64,000 nucleotides of DNA from Alentia gelatinosa (lineage: Eukaryota > Annelida > Polychaeta > Phyllodocida > Polynoidae): contig OX465583.1 in the NCBI GenBank assembly GCA_950022655.1, positions 38,033,360-38,097,359 of the forward strand, given 5' to 3'. Under the pieces are notes generated by a model. That model ran no database searches, had not been told where the DNA came from, and saw only the letters and a list, made by a program, of their open reading frames with translations. Shown here one piece after another: positions 60,119-64,000 of this stretch. How positions within the stretch are numbered: the stretch's first letter is position 1; each line of letters starts with the position of its first letter. Both the position numbers and the translations under genes were made by a program.

Positions 60119-60309
60119 GGAGAAAATTGGAGTGCGTCTGAACGTAGTGAAGCGCGAGAAGAGAGTGAGAGAGAGTGTGAGAGCGTGCTTCACCACGTGA
60201 CCTAATAGTTCACGTGATTCGCACGAGGGGGCGCGCAGGGAGCGCGAGTACAGAGGGAGTGCGCTAGGTGGAGCAATGACCGCCCCTGACCCTACGGCCA
60301 TGGGCTACC
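60119..60309. repeat. Split direct repeat, B segment, outer copy (191 bp)
   Basis: Copy of 55195-55385; forms the right end of the retrotransposon (5' end in coding orientation). Confidence 0.95.
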
Positions 60310-60353
60310 AATTCTTAATCTTAAACCCAAACTACATACCTTATGTCTCAAGT

Positions 60354-60425
60354 GGCTTGTTGGTCTAGGGGTATGATTCTCGCTTAGGGTGCGAGAGGTC
60401 CCGGGTTCAAATCCCGGACAAGCCC
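60354..60425 (+). tRNA. tRNA-Pro-AGG: tRNA-Pro (AGG)
   Basis: Intact copy, first unit right of the retrotransposon; all stems pair and the anticodon is AGG. Followed by GAATATTTTGC with a TTTT terminator candidate. Confidence 0.95.
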
Positions 60426-60509
60426 AGAATATTTTGCTGTTGCTTCTGCATATATAACTGTAATAATTCTCATCTTTCAACCTAATCTATATCTATTATC
60501 TCCAAAGTA

Positions 60510-60982
60510 GATTGTTGGTCTAGGGGCATGATTCTCACTTAGTGTGCAAGAGGTCATGGGGCAAAAGTCTTTTGTCAATCTACATATGTTATCCCCAAAA
60601 TGGTATTTTGGTCTAGGTATGTGATTCTTGCTGAGGGTGCGAGAGGTTCCCAGTCCAAATCCTGGACAAGCCAAGAATATTTTGTTGTTGATTCTGCATA
60701 TACAATTGTAATAATTCTTATCTTTAAAGCCAATCAACATATGTTATATCTTAAGAGGCCTGTTGGTCTTAGGTGTGCGATTCTCCCCAGGGTGTGAGAG
60801 GTCTTAGCTTCAAATCTCAGATAAGCCAAGAATAGTTTACTCTTGCTTCTGCATAAACAACTGCAATAATTCTTATATTCAACGCTGCTCCACATATCTC
60901 ATTCCAAACTGGCTTGTTGGTGTAGGGGCATGATTCTTGCTTAGGACGTGAGAGGTCTTAGCTTCAAATCTCAGACAAGCCA
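60510..60982 (+). pseudogene. Four decayed tRNA-Pro copies of one unit (representative)
   Basis: Copies begin at about 60510 (3'-truncated), 60602, 60757 and 60911. The last keeps the acceptor stem and an AGG anticodon but has a changed anticodon loop (AGGAC) and a broken T stem (TTAGC/CTCAG, with G53 changed to C). The same set follows each intact gene at 61065, 61777, 62488 and 63200. Confidence 0.85.
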
Positions 60983-61064
60983 AGAATAGGTTACTCTTGC
61001 TTCTGCATAAACAGTTGCAATAATTCTTAACCTAAACCCAAACTACATACCTTATGTCTCAAGT

Positions 61065-61136
61065 GGCTTGTTGGTCTAGGGGTATGATTCTCGCTTAGGG
61101 TGCGAGAGGTCCCGGGTTCAAATCCCGGACAAGCCC
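61065..61136 (+). tRNA. tRNA-Pro-AGG: tRNA-Pro (AGG)
   Basis: Intact copy, gene body identical to 60354-60425; upstream spacer has AACCTAAACCC instead of ATCTTAAACCC. Confidence 0.95.
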
Positions 61137-61776
61137 AGAATATTTTGCTGTTGCTTCTGCATATATAACTGTAATAATTCTCATCTTTCAACCTAATCTA
61201 TATCTATTATCTCCAAAGTAGATTGTTGGTCTAGGGGCATGATTCTCACTTAGTGTGCAAGAGGTCATGGGGCCAAAGTCTTTTGTCAATCTACATATGT
61301 TATCCCCAAAATGGTATTTTGGTCTAGGTATGTGATTCTTGCTGAGGGTGCGAGAGGTTCCCAGTCCAATTCCTGGACAAGCCAAGAATATTTTGTTGTT
61401 GATTCTGCATATACAATTGTAATAATTCTTATCTTTAAAGCCAATCAACATATGTTATATCTTAAGAGGCCTGTTGGTCTTAGGTGTGCGATTCTCCCCA
61501 GGGTGTGAGAGGTCTTAACTTCAAATCTCAGATAAGCCAAGAATAGTTTACTCTTGCTTCTGCATAAACAACTGCAATAATTCTTATATTCAACGCTGCT
61601 CCACATATCTCATTCCAAACTGGCTTGTTGGTGTAGGGGCATGATTCTTGCTTAGGACGTGAGAGGTCTTAGCTTCAAATCTCAGACAAGCCAAGAATAG
61701 GTTACCCTTGCTTCTGCATAAACAGTTGCAATAATTCTTAATCTTAAACCCAAACTACATACCTTATGTCTCAAGT

Positions 61777-61848
61777 GGCTTGTTGGTCTAGGGGTATGAT
61801 TCTCGCTTAGGGTGCGAGAGGTCCCGGGTTCAAATCCCGGACAAGCCC
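61777..61848 (+). tRNA. tRNA-Pro-AGG: tRNA-Pro (AGG)
   Basis: Intact copy, identical gene body; flanks match the 60354 unit. Confidence 0.95.
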
Positions 61849-62487
61849 AGAATATTTTGCTGTTGCTTCTGCATATATAACTGTAATAATTCTCATCTTT
61901 CAACCTAATCTATATCTATTATCTCCAAAGTAGATTGTTGGTCTAGGGGCATGATTCTCACTTAGTGTGCAAGAGGTCATGGGGCAAAAGTCTTTTGTCA
62001 ATCTACATATGTTATCCCCAAAATGGTATTTTGGTCTAGGTATGTGATTCTTGCTGAGGGTGCGAGAGGTTCCCAGTCCAAATCCTGGACAAGCCAAGAA
62101 TATTTTGTTGTTGATTCTGCATATACAATTGTAATAATTCTTATCTTTAAAGCCAATCAACATATGTTATATCTTAAGAGGCCTGTTGGTCTTAGGTGTG
62201 CGATTCTCCCCAGGGTGTGAGAGGTCTTAGCTTCAAATCTCAGATAAGCCAAGAATAGTTTACTCTTGCTTCTGCATAAACAACTGCAATAATTCTTATA
62301 TTCAACGCTGCTCCACATATCTCATTCCAAACTGGCTTGTTGGTGTAGGGGCATGATTCTTGCTTAGGACGTGAGAGGTCTTAGCTTCAAATCTCAGACA
62401 AGCCAAGAATAGGTTACTCTTGCTTCTGCATAAACAGTTGCAATAATTCTTAACCTAAACCCAAACTACATACCTTATGTCTCAAGT

Positions 62488-62559
62488 GGCTTGTTGGTCT
62501 AGGGGTATGATTCTCGCTTAGGGTGCGAGAGGTCCCGGGTTCAAATCCCGGACAAGCCC
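62488..62559 (+). tRNA. tRNA-Pro-AGG: tRNA-Pro (AGG)
   Basis: Intact copy, identical gene body; flanks match the 61065 unit. Confidence 0.95.
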
Positions 62560-63199
62560 AGAATATTTTGCTGTTGCTTCTGCATATATAACTGTAATAA
62601 TTCTAATCTTTCAACCTAATCTATATCTATTATCTCCAAAGTAGATTGTTGGTCTAGGGGCATGATTCTCACTTAGTGTGCAAGAGGTCATGGGGCCAAA
62701 GTCTTTTGTCAATCTACATATGTTATCCCCAAAATGGTATTTTGGTCTAGGTATGTGATTCTTGCTGAGGGTGCGAGAGGTTCCCAGTCCAATTCCTGGA
62801 CAAGCCAAGAATATTTTGTTGTTGATTCTGCATATACAATTGTAATAATTCTTATCTTTAAAGCCAATCAACATATGTTATATCTTAAGAGGCCTGTTGG
62901 TCTTAGGTGTGCGATTCTCCCCAGGGTGTGAGAGGTCTTAGCTTCAAATCTCAGATAAGCCAAGAATAGTTTACTCTTGCTTCTGCATAAACAACTGCAA
63001 TAATTCTTATATTCAACGCTGCTCCACATATCTCATTCCAAACTGGCTTGTTGGTGTAGGGGCATGATTCTTGCTTAGGACGTGAGAGGTCTTAGCTTCA
63101 AATCTCAGACAAGCCAAGAATAGGTTACTCTTGCTTCTGCATAAACAGTCGCAATAATTCTTAATCTTAAACCCAAACTACATACCTTATGTCTCAAGT

Positions 63200-63271
63200 G
63201 GCTTGTTGGTCTAGGGGTATGATTCTCGCTTAGGGTGCGAGAGGTCCCGGGTTCAAATCCCGGACAAGCCC
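63200..63271 (+). tRNA. tRNA-Pro-AGG: tRNA-Pro (AGG)
   Basis: Intact copy, identical gene body; the downstream spacer carries the 61065-type variants, the upstream spacer the 60354-type, so this unit is a mosaic. Confidence 0.95.
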
Positions 63272-63910
63272 AGAATATTTTGCTGTTGCTTCTGCATATA
63301 TAACTGTAATAATTCTCATCTTTCAACCTAATCAATATCTATTATCTCCAAAGTAGATTGTTGGTCTAGGGGCATGATTCTCACTTAGTGTGCAAGAGGT
63401 CATGGGGCCAAAGTCTTTTGTCAATCTACATATGTTATCCCCAAAATGGTATTTTGGTCTAGGTATGTGATTCTTGCTGAGGGTGCGAGAGGTTCCCAGT
63501 CCAATTCCTGGACAAGCCAAGAATATTTTGTTGTTGATTCTGCATATACAATTGTAATAATTCTTATCTTTAAAGCCAATCAACATATGTTATATCTTAA
63601 GAGGCCTGTTGGTCTTAGGTGTGCGATTCTCCCCAGGGTGTGAGAGGTCTTAGCTTCAAATCTCAGATAAGCCAAGAATAGTTTACTCTTGCTTCTGCAT
63701 AAACAACTGCAATAATTCTTATATTCAACGCTGCTCCACATATCTCATTCCAAACTGGCTTGTTGGTGTAGGGGCATGATTCTTGCTTAGGACGTGAGAG
63801 GTCTTAGCTTCAAATCTCAGACAAGCCAAGAATAGGTTACTCTTGCTTCTGCATAAACAGTTGCAATAATTCTTAACCTAAACCCAAACTACGTACCTTA
63901 TGTCTCAAGT

Positions 63911-63982
63911 GGCTTGTTGGTCTAGGGGTATGATTCTCGCTTAGGGTGCGAGAGGTCCCGGGTTCAAATCCCGGACAAGCCC
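63911..63982 (+). tRNA. tRNA-Pro-AGG: tRNA-Pro (AGG)
   Basis: Intact copy, identical gene body, near the window end; the array continues beyond. Confidence 0.95.
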
Positions 63983-64000
63983 AGAATATTTTGCTGTTGC

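Larger units (their letters stand above)
54842..60309 (-). mobile_element. Complete Ngaro-like tyrosine-recombinase retrotransposon, 5468 bp
   Basis: On the minus strand the order is repeat B (60309-60119), gag-like frame, RT-RNase H-recombinase frame, repeat A (55702-55386), repeat B (55385-55195), repeat A (55158-54842). This is the split direct repeat layout (A1-ORFs-B1-A2-B2) of Ngaro and PAT elements in the DIRS order. No methyltransferase domain lies between RNase H and recombinase, favouring Ngaro over PAT/DIRS. The empty site can be read from neighbouring array units (GCAATAATTCTT). The element sits between GCAAT and AATTCTT with no target duplication, as expected for recombinase-mediated integration. 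The host site is the spacer 44 bases upstream of a tRNA-Pro gene. The A and B pairs look near-identical, so insertion is recent. Confidence 0.92.
60310..64000 (+). repeat. tRNA-Pro array, right part: 711-bp higher-order repeat
   Basis: Intact tRNA genes start at 60354, 61065, 61777, 62488, 63200 and 63911, spaced 711-712 bases. Each unit holds the intact gene, then decayed copies at offsets of about 156 (truncated), 248, 403 and 557. Diagnostic differences (GGCAAAAGTC or GGCCAAAGTC; CCAAATCC or CCAATTCC) alternate between units, so a 1423-bp two-unit block was duplicated. The array runs off the window end. Confidence 0.95.

Noticed and set aside
53027..63643. Repeated 65-89-codon frames on both strands with CPGFEPGTSRTLSENH-type sequence
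   Set aside because: These are translations across tRNA-Pro copies and their spacers; this peptide is a familiar spurious product of tRNA antisense translation.
60354..64000. CRISPR array
   Set aside because: The regular 711-bp spacing and repeated short sequence are tRNA genes in a tandem array; spacers are themselves repeated, no cas genes are present and the genome is animal-like.

Overview
The window looks like animal nuclear DNA, probably from an invertebrate (a deuterostome or a lophotrochozoan; the sequence alone does not settle which). The reasons are multi-exon genes with GT-AG introns, a tyrosine-recombinase retrotransposon, LINE fragments, several foldback or MITE-type elements, nuclear tRNA genes and abundant mini- and microsatellites. 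Gene density is low.

Layout. 1-5.9 kb: no recognisable gene; one small foldback element and a G-rich tract. 5.9-7.2 kb (+): a family 49 glycosyltransferase (LARGE/B4GAT1 type), whose 3' end runs into an antisense LINE fragment (about 7.15-7.89 kb). 7.9-28 kb: no convincing gene. This stretch is dominated by repeats: a MITE pair, a 1.6-kb polypurine tract flanked by two copies of a 255-bp repeat, a 371-bp foldback, degenerate GGTGTAGTGT minisatellites, 39 near-identical copies of a 17-bp GC-rich unit, a possible LTR, and a 1-kb GTGTTGATG-type repeat.

28.6-44.5 kb (-): the 3' part of a furin-family proprotein convertase. Sixteen exons join in phase to 1003 codons plus a stop. They carry the catalytic-serine segment, P domain, an acidic linker, ten furin-type cysteine-rich repeats, a membrane segment and an acidic cytoplasmic tail. 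A tRNA-Phe gene and two MITE/foldback elements sit in its introns. The 5' exons (pro-domain, catalytic Asp and His) are not recognisable in the window.

44.5-51.5 kb: LINE fragments and unassigned DNA. 51.5-64 kb: a tandem array derived from tRNA-Pro(AGG). It has a 711-bp higher-order unit, each with one intact gene and four decayed copies, and is interrupted by a complete 5468-bp Ngaro-like retrotransposon (54842-60309, coding on -) with split direct repeats.

The genes do not form an operon or a shared pathway. The convertase would process secreted precursors in the secretory pathway, and the glycosyltransferase would act on glycans in the Golgi. The remainder is mobile or tandemly amplified DNA.
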